From JALYXS01 sp051003795 (GTDB lineage Bacteria > Acidobacteriota > Terriglobia > Bryobacterales > Bryobacteraceae), in assembly GCA_051003795.1 (NCBI GenBank), contig JBPCKZ010000045.1, positions 1-37,059 of the forward strand: a stretch of DNA of 37,059 nucleotides, given 5' to 3'. The notes beneath the pieces are model-generated. The model had not been told where the DNA came from. It did not search any database and saw nothing but the letters and a program-made list of their open reading frames with translations. Below are positions 23,215-31,331 of the stretch, one piece after another. The position numbers were made by a program, and so were the translations under genes. Within the stretch, counting starts at the first letter, position 1. Each line of letters starts with the position of its first letter.

Positions 23215-23541
23215 ATGGCCGTTTATAAACGAGGACAATCCAATCGCTTCGCAAACCACAGGGGGCCGTCAATCGCGCCGCCGAAGGATTACAGCCCCAC
23301 GCGAAGCGCGCAAAAGCCGGTGGGGTACGTGGAGATCGAGGCTGCCAGCCGGCACGCGGAAGACTCGCCCGAGTTCATCGCCTTCGTCCGCGACGTGGCT
23401 AACATGCCCGTGGAACTGGCGCCGGCGGTCGCCGAAGCCATCCGGCAGCAAAAATGGAAAATCGCGCCGAACCCGCTTGCCGTGGTCAGGACCGCCGCGC
23501 ATCAGGAAGCGAAGCGGATGCGGATCGGAAACAATATATGA
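23215..23541 (+). CDS. small conserved-looking protein, first gene of the thioredoxin operon
   Basis: Protein of 108 residues, probably cytoplasmic: no signal peptide and a basic N-terminus (MAVYKRGQSNRFANHRGPS). The first 45 residues look disordered; the rest ('DSPEFIAFVRDVANMPVELAPAVAEAI', read as helices) is predicted helical. I recognise no family. I chose the ATG at 23215; an in-frame ATG at 23146 would overlap the tandem duplication and give an odd cysteine-rich start. The stop codon overlaps the ATG of the thioredoxin-like gene (ATGA at 23538-23541), which supports it as a real, coupled gene. Confidence 0.6.
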   Translation: MAVYKRGQSNRFANHRGPSIAPPKDYSPTRSAQKPVGYVEIEAASRHAEDSPEFIAFVRDVANMPVELAPAVAEAIRQQKWKIAPNPLAVVRTAAHQEAKRMRIGNNI

Positions 23542-24077
23542 GGACGCTGCTGGTTTTGGCGCTGGCCGCCGTTTCCGCCGTCGCCGATTCCCTGCCACGG
23601 CAGTCGCCGGAATTTGCCATTCAAATGCCCGGCGGAGGACAGACGCTGCTCAGTTCCTATAAAGGCAAAGTAGTCGTCCTAGCGTTTCTTTTTACCACTT
23701 GACCGCACTGCCAGCACACCGCTCAGGTTCTGAGCGGCATAGAGAAAGATTTGGGGCCGGAAGGCGTGCAGATTCTGGCCGCGTCGTTCGACCCCGACGC
23801 GCGCAACCTGGTGAACAACTTCACGCGCCAGTTTGTATCCGGGTTCCCGTCCGGCTGGGCCGAGCGCGATTCCGTCCTCGAATATCTGCAACTCTCCGAT
23901 CCGCGCTTTTACGTGCCCATTCTCGTTTTTATCGACAAGAAAGGTATGATTCGGGCGCAGTACATCGGCGATGCGGAATTTTTGAAGGATCAGGATAAGA
24001 ACATCCGCGCGCTGGCCGAGTCGTTATTAAAAGAACCGGCTGGGAAGCCGGTCCGGCACATTTCGAAAAGAAAATGA
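23538..24077 (+). CDS. TlpA-like thioredoxin, candidate selenoprotein (in-frame TGA at the active site)
   Basis: Exported thioredoxin-fold protein of 179 residues if the TGA at 23700-23702 is read as selenocysteine. A signal peptide covers about 1-17 (MRTLLVLALAAVSAVADS). Redoxin features: 'YKGKVVVLAFLFTT', then residue 55 encoded by TGA, then 'PHCQHTAQVL'; so the active site is U55-P-H-C58 where homologues have C-x-x-C. Downstream are 'EGVQILAASFDPD' and the cis-Pro region 'FYVPILVFIDKKG', as in TlpA/SCO-like proteins. The reading frame is open before and after the TGA, and a SECIS-like hairpin follows directly (separate entry). Likely role: periplasmic thiol-disulfide or peroxide chemistry. 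Both ends overlap neighbours by ATGA, so readthrough is also needed for coupling to the next gene. A simple nonsense mutation is the alternative. Confidence 0.8.
23719..23737 (+). promoter_or_regulatory. candidate bacterial SECIS element
   Basis: A perfect 8 bp stem CCGCTCAG (23719-23726) / CTGAGCGG (23730-23737) with the three-base loop GTT. The loop begins with G, and 24 nt separate the TGA from the loop. These values meet the published description of bacterial SECIS elements (stem 4-16 bp, loop 3-14 nt, G in the first two loop positions, UGA-loop distance about 16-37 nt), as I recall it. Confidence 0.75.
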
Positions 24078-25732
24078 ACGCGCAGTGCAACGCCCGGCTT
24101 CAGCGCGGCGTCATTTCTGCGATGAGGTACGCGGCTCATCTCGCGATCGCAGTGAGCGTGCTTTTCGCGCCGATGCCGGCGTTAGCCGGATCGCCCAGAT
24201 TCGCGCGGGTCGGCGATTTCGACGGCTCCGTCGAAACTCAGGTCCACGCGGCGGATGCATGGCAGGCTGCCCTGCGAAATACTCCGCTTATAGAATCGTC
24301 ATGGGCGCGCACCGGCCCGACTGCGCGCCTCGAGATCGAGCTCGATGAGGGCAGCGCGCTTCGACTTGCCGGCGATTCCCTCGCCGAGCTATCCGATTAT
24401 TCGCGGTTGTCCACGGGCCAAACAATCACGCTGATTTCGCTCGACCACGGCGTGGCTTATTTCACCGGCGAGCCGGCACCCCACGATGTTCTGACCATCG
24501 CGGTCCCAGGCGGCCAAGCGACGTTGCGCCAGGGTTCGAGGCTGCGCTTCGAGGCGAGCGAAGACTTCAGCCGGATTGCGGTCCTCGAAGGCGTCGTTCG
24601 CCTCTCGACGGCGGCGGCTGAAATGGATTTGAGAGAAGGGCAGTTCGTGCGGCTCGACGCCGGATCGGCCGGACGCTTTGCGCTGGATCGTGAGATCCCC
24701 GCGCTCGATAGCGATCGCTGGAACGAAGATCGCGACAAAGCCTCCGCGCATAGTCCCTCTCTAAAATTTGCGGGCCAAGCGCGCTACGGTTTGACGGATC
24801 TCGACCGCAACGGAGTCTGGATACAGACCGGCGATTATGGCCCGGTCTGGAAACCCAAAGTTCCCGCCGCGTGGGCGCCCTTCCAAGAAGGCAAATGGCA
24901 GTGGTACGACGGACTGGGCTACACGTGGATTTCGGCCGAGAGCTGGGGTTGGATGCCCTATCATCACGGCCGTTGGATGCAGGACGGGAATCTAGGATGG
25001 ATTTGGGCGCGAGGCCAGAGCGCTATCTTTAAGCCGGGCGACGTGTACTGGATGCGGGGAACGAATCTGGCGGGTTGGGGGCCGCTCGCCATCAATAAAA
25101 ATTGGACGGGTACCGGCACGCCACGCTTGTATGCGGCCGTGAATACGACCTTCGCGAAATTCCAGCCGGGTCTGCGCGAGATCGATCCGGCCACGCTTGC
25201 GGCGAAACCCAAGGATGTACTGACGGCCGCGGTCTTCGCGCCGGCGCTGCCCTCGCCGCCCCTGGTTGCGGCGCGTCTCGAGGCAGTGCGGCCGGTGCTG
25301 CGGGCCGGTTCGACGCGCATCGTGCCGTTTGTGAGCGGACAGAGTTACGAAGCGCGATCGGATCGGCCCAAGATTCCCGAACCCGCGCCGGAACAAGTTC
25401 AAATCCCGCCCGAGACCCAACGGGCGGCGAGCGACCCAACGTTCACGAGGATGCAAGACACGCCCGCTTACGTGACCGAACCCGAGCCGGATTCGTTTTA
25501 CCCCGTCCCTGTTTATACGGGCATCGTGATCGTGAACCCGCCCGAGCGCGGACGGAAGCACGATAGGAATGCGGCTCCGGAGCGCCGGCCCTCTCAAGGC
25601 GATCCCCAGCCCTTCGCCAAGCCCATTCCGCGCGAGCATCCGGGGGAAGGCCGTGAACCGGCTCCGCCGGACGGCAGCGCCAACGCCGAAGAGAAACCAC
25701 CCCTTCCGTCGCCGGGAAAAAGAGGAAAGTGA
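24074..25732 (+). CDS. exported FecR-domain / DUF6600 protein
   Basis: Exported protein of 552 residues; signal peptide about 1-38 ('YAAHLAIAVSVLFAPMPALAG'). Residues about 80-200 form a FecR-like beta helix ('ARLEIELDEGSALRLAGDSLAELSD', 'GVAYFTGEP', 'LTIAVPGGQATLRQGSRLRFE', 'LREGQFVRLDAG', cited as separate short segments). Residues about 235-360 hold the Trp-rich DUF6600-type region: 'DYGPVWKPKVPAAWAPFQEG', 'WISAESWGWMPYHHGRW'. The C-terminal 150 residues are Pro/Glu/Arg-rich and disordered. FecR domains often bind or sense periplasmic or envelope partners; this class lacks the anti-sigma helix and is not a TonB sensor. The start overlaps the stop of the thioredoxin gene (ATGA at 24074-24077), so its expression may depend on TGA readthrough. 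Confidence 0.85.
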   Translation: MNAQCNARLQRGVISAMRYAAHLAIAVSVLFAPMPALAGSPRFARVGDFDGSVETQVHAADAWQAALRNTPLIESSWARTGPTARLEIELDEGSALRLAGDSLAELSDYSRLSTGQTITLISLDHGVAYFTGEPAPHDVLTIAVPGGQATLRQGSRLRFEASEDFSRIAVLEGVVRLSTAAAEMDLREGQFVRLDAGSAGRFALDREIPALDSDRWNEDRDKASAHSPSLKFAGQARYGLTDLDRNGVWIQTGDYGPVWKPKVPAAWAPFQEGKWQWYDGLGYTWISAESWGWMPYHHGRWMQDGNLGWIWARGQSAIFKPGDVYWMRGTNLAGWGPLAINKNWTGTGTPRLYAAVNTTFAKFQPGLREIDPATLAAKPKDVLTAAVFAPALPSPPLVAARLEAVRPVLRAGSTRIVPFVSGQSYEARSDRPKIPEPAPEQVQIPPETQRAASDPTFTRMQDTPAYVTEPEPDSFYPVPVYTGIVIVNPPERGRKHDRNAAPERRPSQGDPQPFAKPIPREHPGEGREPAPPDGSANAEEKPPLPSPGKRGK

Positions 25733-25767
25733 TGGAGATCGCGTCCGTGCCTGTCGGTCCAACTCGA

Positions 25768-26589
25768 TCAGCTTGCGATAAATTCGAGTAATTCCTCGTT
25801 CAGCCGATCCGCCGCAGTGAGAAAGAGCCCATGCGGTTCGCCGTCGTACTCGCTCAGCATTGCATCAGGCAGGATCTTCGCCGATCTTCGGCCCGAAACA
25901 TTTATCGGCACCGTCGAATCGCCCGTACCGTGAATGATCCGCACCGGCACGGTGATCCGCTTCATCTCCTCGCGGAAGTCCGTAGTGGACCATGCCTTCG
26001 CCGCGGCTAGCGTGGACCGGAGAGATCCCGTCAGCGCCATGGACTGATTCCACTCGAGGACTGCTTCCGACACCGTGTGCTTCAGAGCCGTGCGTCCAAA
26101 AAACTTTGCGCCAAACTCCTTCAAGAACGCCGGCCGGTCCTTTCGGATGTTCTCCTCAATCTCCTCGAACGTCTTGGGGTCCACGCCTTCCGGATTGTCG
26201 GCGGTCTTCAGCAAATATGGGGTTACGGCGGAGATCAGCACCGCCTTCGCCACCCGGTCCGCTCCAAATCGGCTAAGGTACCGAACCACTTCGCCGCCAC
26301 CCATCGAGAAGCCTACTAGCGTAGTTCCGCGCAGGTCGAGCTTATCCATCAGCGCGTTCAGATCCGCGGCAAGGGTTCCGTAGTCGTACCCATCCCAAGG
26401 CTGTCCCGACCGTCCGTACCCGCGCCGGTCGTACTTGATCACCCGCAATCCACGATCGGCTAAAAACGCCGCCTGCTTCTCCCACATGTCGCCATTCACC
26501 GGCCACCCATGGATCAGCACGACTGGCATTCCCATTCCCCAATCCGTGTAATAAATCTCCGTTCCGTCCTGCGTCGCTATGTATGGCAA
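25768..26589 (-). CDS. alpha/beta hydrolase, chloroperoxidase-like
   Basis: Cytoplasmic alpha/beta hydrolase of about 273 residues, similar to the cofactor-free haloperoxidase/esterase group (names such as non-heme chloroperoxidase are used for it). Seen: 'VVLIHGWPVNGDMW' oxyanion region, nucleophile elbow 'VGFSMGGGE' with S95, acid D in 'IHGTGDSTVP', and His in 'EPHGL'. The acyl group or substrate is unknown. I prefer the TTG at 26589 (MPYIATQDG), which has GAGGA at good distance; a TTG at 26637 adds 16 residues that lack family likeness. It is the last gene of a tight minus-strand group with the HNH and CBM9-like genes. Confidence 0.9.
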   Translation of the reverse strand: MPYIATQDGTEIYYTDWGMGMPVVLIHGWPVNGDMWEKQAAFLADRGLRVIKYDRRGYGRSGQPWDGYDYGTLAADLNALMDKLDLRGTTLVGFSMGGGEVVRYLSRFGADRVAKAVLISAVTPYLLKTADNPEGVDPKTFEEIEENIRKDRPAFLKEFGAKFFGRTALKHTVSEAVLEWNQSMALTGSLRSTLAAAKAWSTTDFREEMKRITVPVRIIHGTGDSTVPINVSGRRSAKILPDAMLSEYDGEPHGLFLTAADRLNEELLEFIAS

Positions 26590-26643
26590 AGTTGTTCCTC
26601 GGGCGTTGGATGCAAGAATCCGAATATTAGATGCCAAGTTCGT

Positions 26644-27150
26644 TCAATACGCCCGAGGAGGTCCGCGCCGAAGCGATGCCGTCGCGCGCAGACGTTCGCG
26701 CAACTCCGCCGTCGCTTTCCGGTGGCACTTTAAGCAAAGGGTGCGGATGTTCGAGAGGTCGCATTCCCCCCCGCCTTCCACCACGGGCAGGATATGGTCG
26801 GCATCCCATAAACTCGAACGGCTCTTGGTGTTTAAACCAGCATTCAGCCCCCAGGAGCGCAAGGCTTCGAGGCGCAGCGGATAGCGCAGCCGCTTAATGC
26901 GAATCCGCTCCAGCGCTGTATCGATGCCGCAGGCCGCGCACACGCCGCGATCGCGTTCGAAAATCCGTTCCCGCAAATAACCGGCATCGGTGCGCATGCG
27001 CCATTCGTGAACGCAGTAATCGGAGCAGAACGTAATCCGCCGCGGCGGAACTTCGAGGGCGCACCAGCGGCAGAGCGTACGGCCGTTCGGTCCTTTGGGA
27101 AGGTCGTCGCGCCGGACGCGGCCGCCCGCCATGGTGCGAGCCGTGCTCAT
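26644..27150 (-). CDS. HNH endonuclease with N-terminal zinc motif
   Basis: Protein of 168 residues of the HNH/McrA-like group. An N-terminal zinc-knuckle is formed by C27-x2-C30 and C42-x3-C46 ('CRWC', 'FCSDYC'). The HNH module has C71-x2-C74 ('CAACGID'), the central D118-H119 ('LWDADHILPV'), N134 ('DLSNIRTLC') and the closing C139-x2-C142-H143 ('CLKCHRK'). All metal and catalytic positions are present, so it should be an active metal-dependent nuclease; the DNA target is unknown. Free-standing HNH proteins of this kind occur outside restriction systems and mobile introns. It starts 4 bp after the stop of the CBM9-like gene and ends just before the hydrolase. Confidence 0.9.
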   Translation of the reverse strand: MSTARTMAGGRVRRDDLPKGPNGRTLCRWCALEVPPRRITFCSDYCVHEWRMRTDAGYLRERIFERDRGVCAACGIDTALERIRIKRLRYPLRLEALRSWGLNAGLNTKSRSSLWDADHILPVVEGGGECDLSNIRTLCLKCHRKATAELRERLRATASLRRGPPRAY

Positions 27151-27154
27151 GATG

Positions 27155-27877
27155 CTAGCGGACGAAAATCAGTTTGCCAAAGCGCTTGGGATTGTGGGGG
27201 TCCGGCTTCTCCAGCCCCGAGTCCGACCACTCGCTCAAACGGCGGTTCGGCTCCGTCCCGTCCCAGCGATTGAGGTTCGCCGTCCACGCCGAACCGGGCG
27301 CGGGCGGCAACTGTTTCGCCAACTCTTCGAAATTCTTCCAGGGAATCGCGACTTCGAGACTCCAGCCCTCGTCTTTATCGCCGGTCTGATTGAGCGTCCC
27401 GCGGATATTCGTCGCAATCTGAACGCCCGTGAAATTCACGCGCGCCAGCAGCATTCGCGGAAAGATGTTGAAGTAGTCGTATAACGTCGCGCGCGCGTTC
27501 ATCTCCATGCCGTAATAAAACGTCTGCGTGGGATCGGGGTTGATGAAGATCTCGACCGCGTCGTCGTTATAGGTGGGATCGTCCCGCTGAAGATAATGCG
27601 CCACGATGTCGTTGTCTTCGCACTGGTAGCCCACGAAAAGAAACTCGTCGTTCCAGAGTAATCGCGCCGTGGTCTTCTGCTTCGCGCCCGTCTGAAAACT
27701 CCACGGGAACTGGAATTCGATTACGCCGGCCGCGCTCCACGCCGGCTCGTCCAGCTTGCCATCCACGATGACCGCCGATGGCGCGCGCTTGACTTCATAG
27801 GTGGGGATGGGCGGCAGCGCGCGGCTCGACTGCCCGAACGCAAAGCAGGCCGCGGCCAGCAATACCAGCAGTAACAT
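27155..27877 (-). CDS. exported CBM9-like carbohydrate-binding protein
   Basis: Exported protein of about 240 residues consisting almost wholly of a family 9 carbohydrate-binding-module-like domain. Typical segments: 'VDGKLDEPAWSAAGVIEFQF', 'TTARLLWNDEFLFVGYQCED', 'DDAVEIFINPD', 'YFNIFPRM', 'EGWSLEVAIPWKNF' and 'WTANLNRWDG'. Such domains bind sugar ends and occur alone or in glycoside hydrolases and lyases; no catalytic domain is attached here. The hydrophobic leader 'LLLVLLAAACFAFGQ' is a signal peptide. I give the ATG at 27877; a TTG at 27901 would add a short basic stretch with H and R, which would make a more usual signal peptide, but it would abut the divergent gene. First gene of a minus-strand group of three. 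Confidence 0.85.
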   Translation of the reverse strand: MLLLVLLAAACFAFGQSSRALPPIPTYEVKRAPSAVIVDGKLDEPAWSAAGVIEFQFPWSFQTGAKQKTTARLLWNDEFLFVGYQCEDNDIVAHYLQRDDPTYNDDAVEIFINPDPTQTFYYGMEMNARATLYDYFNIFPRMLLARVNFTGVQIATNIRGTLNQTGDKDEGWSLEVAIPWKNFEELAKQLPPAPGSAWTANLNRWDGTEPNRRLSEWSDSGLEKPDPHNPKRFGKLIFVR

Positions 27878-27900
27878 GGATGGCCTATGATTGTAACTCA

Positions 27901-29796
27901 ATGAGAAAGTGGATACCGCTCGCGGCTTTTATCGCGGCTTTTATCGCCTTGGCTTCCGGCGCCCCCTACACACCCTCACCGTCCGAACGGCAGCGGATCC
28001 AGGCGAAGATGGCGGAGCTCGGACGAAGCTTGGATGCGCTGGCCAAATCCGGCGCGGATGCCGATTTGCTAGCGGACGTCGCGATATATCGGAAAGCCGC
28101 CGAGTGGATCATGCGCTACGACGATGAGTTTTACACGAAGGCCTATGTCGCGAATACGGCGGCGGCGCTCGATACCGGAATCGATCGGGCAAAAGAATTG
28201 TTGGCGGGAAAGCCTTCCTGGCCCGGCCGCAAGGGCCGGCTCACGCGCGCCTACCGATCGCAAGTCGACGGCAGCTTGCAGCCGTACGGACTTGTAATTC
28301 CGGAGTCGTACGACGACAGCACGCCCGTGCGCCTCGATGTGGTCCTGCACGGACGCGGGGCCACGCTCAACGAAGTCGGCTTTATCGCCGCGCACGATGC
28401 CGCGAAACCCATTGCGCCGGAACTGGGCTACATCCAACTGGAGGTGTTCGGGCGCGGAAACAACGCGTATCGCTGGGCTGGAGAGGCCGATGTCTTTGAG
28501 GCTCTGGAGTCCGCGCGGAAGCGGTATAAGATCGATAACGATCGCATCGTACTGCGCGGTTTTTCCATGGGCGGCGCGGGCGCATGGCACATCGGATTGC
28601 AGCATCCCAGCCGTTGGGCGGCCTTCGAAGCGGGCGCGGGCTTCACGGAGACGAAGATTTATGCGAAGCGCGATGCCATGCCCGCCTACCAGGAATCGTT
28701 GTTGCACATTTACGACGCACGGGATTATGCGCTGAACGCTTTCGATATTCCGACCGTGGGTTATGGCGGGGAAGACGATCCGCAGAAGCTGGCCTCGATC
28801 AATATTCGCGAGCAACTGACGAAAGAGGGGTTTGAATTTACGCCGGACGGATTGAATTGGACGACGAAGGATCTGGTCGCGCTGTTTCTGATCGGGCCGC
28901 ATACCCAACATAAATTCCATCCCGATAGCAAAGCGGTTTCGGATAAGTTTCTCGATCGGGCCGTTGCGGAAGGCCGCCATGCGCCGGACCACATCCGTTT
29001 CGTCACCTACACGACGCGTTTCAACCACTGCTTCTGGGTGACGATCGACGGCCTGGTACGGCACTACGAACGCGCGGACGTGGATGCCCGCTTGGAAAGC
29101 GGCGGCCTCGTGGTCTCGACGAAAAACGTGTCGCGGATTTCGTTTTCACTTGCCAACAAGCCGCGGTCGCTCACGATTGACGGCCAGTCGATGGGTTTTC
29201 AACCGTCGCTTGATCGAATTTCCGGCAAATGGGTCGCTTCGAGGGGCGCCGGGTTTCGAAAATCTCACGGGCTGCAAGGACCCATCGACGATGCCTTCTT
29301 GGATTCGTTCCTGTGCGTGCGGCCTACCGGAAAATCGAGTCCCGCGACGGCATACGCTTCGAAGAAACTGGAGCGGTTTGCGAGCGAGTATGCGAAATAC
29401 TTGCGCGGCGACGTGCGCATCAAAGACGACCGCGCGGTCACGCCGGAAGATATCGCGAACAGCAACCTGATTTTGTTTGGCGATCCGGCGAGCAACGCGG
29501 TGATCCGGCGCATGGCCGCTCGGTTGCCGCTCCGCTGGACCAAAGAAAACATCAAATTGAACGGATTGCAATTCAGCGCATCCGAAAACCTTCCGGTACT
29601 GATTTATCCCAACCCGTTGAATCCGAAAAAGTACGTGGCGATCAACAGCGGCCATACGTTTCACGAAGCGGATTTTCAGGGTACGAATGCGCTGCTTTAT
29701 CCGCGATTGGGAGATTGGGCCATCGAGAAGATGGATGGTTGTAACGTAGATGGCACGATTGCCGCCGGCGGCCTGTTCGACGAAAACTGGAAATGA
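27901..29796 (+). CDS. exported prolyl-oligopeptidase-like esterase
   Basis: Secreted alpha/beta hydrolase of 631 residues; signal peptide about 1-20 (MRKWIPLAAFIAAFIALASG). A helical N-terminal part (21-110) precedes the hydrolase core: 'YGLVIPESYD' near 129, 'LDVVLHGRGATLNE' (oxyanion region) near 145, and the nucleophile elbow 'RGFSMGGAGAWH' with S222. Candidate acid and His are in 'GGEDDP' and 'RFNHCFWV'. From about 400 the protein continues with a beta-rich C-terminal part that I cannot name. The family includes feruloyl-esterase-like and peptidase S9-like enzymes; polymer or ester degradation is likely, the substrate is not known. The last four bases overlap the ATG of the next gene (29793). 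An ATG at 27880 is an alternative start. Confidence 0.88.
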   Translation: MRKWIPLAAFIAAFIALASGAPYTPSPSERQRIQAKMAELGRSLDALAKSGADADLLADVAIYRKAAEWIMRYDDEFYTKAYVANTAAALDTGIDRAKELLAGKPSWPGRKGRLTRAYRSQVDGSLQPYGLVIPESYDDSTPVRLDVVLHGRGATLNEVGFIAAHDAAKPIAPELGYIQLEVFGRGNNAYRWAGEADVFEALESARKRYKIDNDRIVLRGFSMGGAGAWHIGLQHPSRWAAFEAGAGFTETKIYAKRDAMPAYQESLLHIYDARDYALNAFDIPTVGYGGEDDPQKLASINIREQLTKEGFEFTPDGLNWTTKDLVALFLIGPHTQHKFHPDSKAVSDKFLDRAVAEGRHAPDHIRFVTYTTRFNHCFWVTIDGLVRHYERADVDARLESGGLVVSTKNVSRISFSLANKPRSLTIDGQSMGFQPSLDRISGKWVASRGAGFRKSHGLQGPIDDAFLDSFLCVRPTGKSSPATAYASKKLERFASEYAKYLRGDVRIKDDRAVTPEDIANSNLILFGDPASNAVIRRMAARLPLRWTKENIKLNGLQFSASENLPVLIYPNPLNPKKYVAINSGHTFHEADFQGTNALLYPRLGDWAIEKMDGCNVDGTIAAGGLFDENWK

Positions 29797-31307
29797 AATA
29801 CGATGCGCTCGTCATCGGCGCGGGACACAACGGGCTGGTGACCGCGGCCTATCTGGCCCGGGCGGGGCGCCGCGTTCTGGTGCTCGAGCGGCGCGACCTC
29901 GTCGGCGGCTGCGCCGTGACCGAGGAAGCGTGGCCGGGGTATCGCGTCTCGACGGCGGCGTACCTCGTCAGCCTGCTGCAAGACCGCATCGTGCAGGACT
30001 TGGATCTCGAGCGCTTCGGTTACCGGGTCGACGCGAAAGACCCGGCGTTCTTTTCTCCATTTCCCGATGGGCGCCATCTTTTCATGTGGCGGGACCGGAA
30101 GAGGACGCTCGAAGAGATCGCCAAGTTTTCGCGCCGCGATGCCGAAGCGTATCCAAAGTACGAAGCGCATCTGGAGCGGCTGGCCGATCTGATGGAAGCC
30201 ACGCTCCTTTCGCCGCCGCCCCGTGAAGTTCCGGGACTCGAAAAAATCCTGGAGCAAAGCGTCGCGGATTATCTTGACGAGTGGTTCGAATCTCCGGAGT
30301 TGAAGGTGACGCTCGCGACCGATGGATTCATTGGGGCGAACGGCGGGCCGCGATCTCCGGGGACGGCTTACATCCTGCTGCATCACTGCATGGGCGGCGT
30401 CGCGGGCCGGCGCGGGTTGTGGGGCTTCGTTCGCGGCGGGATGGGTAGCGTGCCGGAGGCAATTGCGGCGTCGGCTCGAAGCAGAAGCGTCGAGATCCGC
30501 CTCAACACGGAAGTGGACCGCGTTCTGGTTCGCAATGGCGCGGCGCGCGGCGTCGTATTGACGAATGGCGACGAGATCGAAGCGCCAGTGGTGGTGTCAA
30601 ACCTCGATCCGCACGCGACTTTTTTCAGGCTGGTGGACCCGCGGGAGTTGCCGCCCGAATTTACCGCGCGCGTTCGCGCATTCCGTGCGGAGGGCACTTC
30701 ACTCAAAATGAATCTAGCGCTTTCGGGATTGCCGGATTTTAGCGCGTTGCCCGGAACGCCCGGTCCGCAGCACAAAGCCACCATCCATATTTGCCCGTCG
30801 ATGGAATACGTCGAGCTCGCGTGGCAAGATTGCAGCGAGGGGCGGCCGTCGCGCAGCCCTTTGATCGAGATGACCATCCCCACCATGTACGACGCGGCGC
30901 TTGCTCCCGAAGGGCGCCACATTATGGGCGTGTTCCTGCAATATGCGCCGTACACCTTGAACGAGAAGTTAGTGGAAGGAAATTGGGATGACTTGGGCGC
31001 GCCTTTCGCCGATCGCGTGATGGACTTGATTGCAGAGTATGCTCCGAATTTCCGTTCGCTGGTGATTGACCGGCAGGTATTGACGCCGCTCGATCTGGAG
31101 CGCCGGTTTGGGATCACGGGCGGAAATATCTTTCATGGAGAGTTGCGGCGCGATCAGATGTTCGATAGGCGAATGCCCTATCGCACGCCGATTCAGGGAT
31201 TATTTTTGTGCGGTTCGGGAACACACCCCGGCGGCGGAGTTATGGGAGCTCCGGGATACAATGCCGCGCGGGAAATTCTCGGCAATAATGGCAACACCCC
31301 GATCTAG
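29793..31307 (+). CDS. FAD-dependent oxidoreductase, PYROXD2/phytoene-desaturase-like
   Basis: Flavoprotein of 504 residues, probably cytosolic. The N-terminal dinucleotide-binding motif is complete ('DALVIGAGHNGLVTAAYLA', then 'VLVLERRDLVGG', residues 4-38). The C-terminal FAD motif 'GLFLCGSGTHPGGGVMGAPG' near 470-490 is typical of the phytoene desaturase / PYROXD2 (pyridine nucleotide-disulfide oxidoreductase domain 2) group. Family members act on carotenoids, amines or unknown substrates; no carotenoid gene lies in the window. Its ATG overlaps the stop of the upstream esterase (ATGA at 29793-29796), so the two are translationally coupled, though a shared pathway is not obvious. Confidence 0.9.
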   Translation: MKYDALVIGAGHNGLVTAAYLARAGRRVLVLERRDLVGGCAVTEEAWPGYRVSTAAYLVSLLQDRIVQDLDLERFGYRVDAKDPAFFSPFPDGRHLFMWRDRKRTLEEIAKFSRRDAEAYPKYEAHLERLADLMEATLLSPPPREVPGLEKILEQSVADYLDEWFESPELKVTLATDGFIGANGGPRSPGTAYILLHHCMGGVAGRRGLWGFVRGGMGSVPEAIAASARSRSVEIRLNTEVDRVLVRNGAARGVVLTNGDEIEAPVVVSNLDPHATFFRLVDPRELPPEFTARVRAFRAEGTSLKMNLALSGLPDFSALPGTPGPQHKATIHICPSMEYVELAWQDCSEGRPSRSPLIEMTIPTMYDAALAPEGRHIMGVFLQYAPYTLNEKLVEGNWDDLGAPFADRVMDLIAEYAPNFRSLVIDRQVLTPLDLERRFGITGGNIFHGELRRDQMFDRRMPYRTPIQGLFLCGSGTHPGGGVMGAPGYNAAREILGNNGNTPI

Positions 31308-31331
31308 ATGGAGATTGGGGTATACTGAGGT

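Noticed and set aside
23700..23702. The TGA as a plain nonsense mutation making two gene fragments
   Set aside because: The rest of the gene shows no decay, the TGA is exactly at the redox Cys position, and a SECIS-like hairpin follows. Still possible, so kept as the alternative.
31298..31326. A full sigma-70 promoter for cysD
   Set aside because: TATACT is a fair -10 box, but no acceptable -35 lies 16-19 bp upstream, and it would start transcription at the start codon itself.
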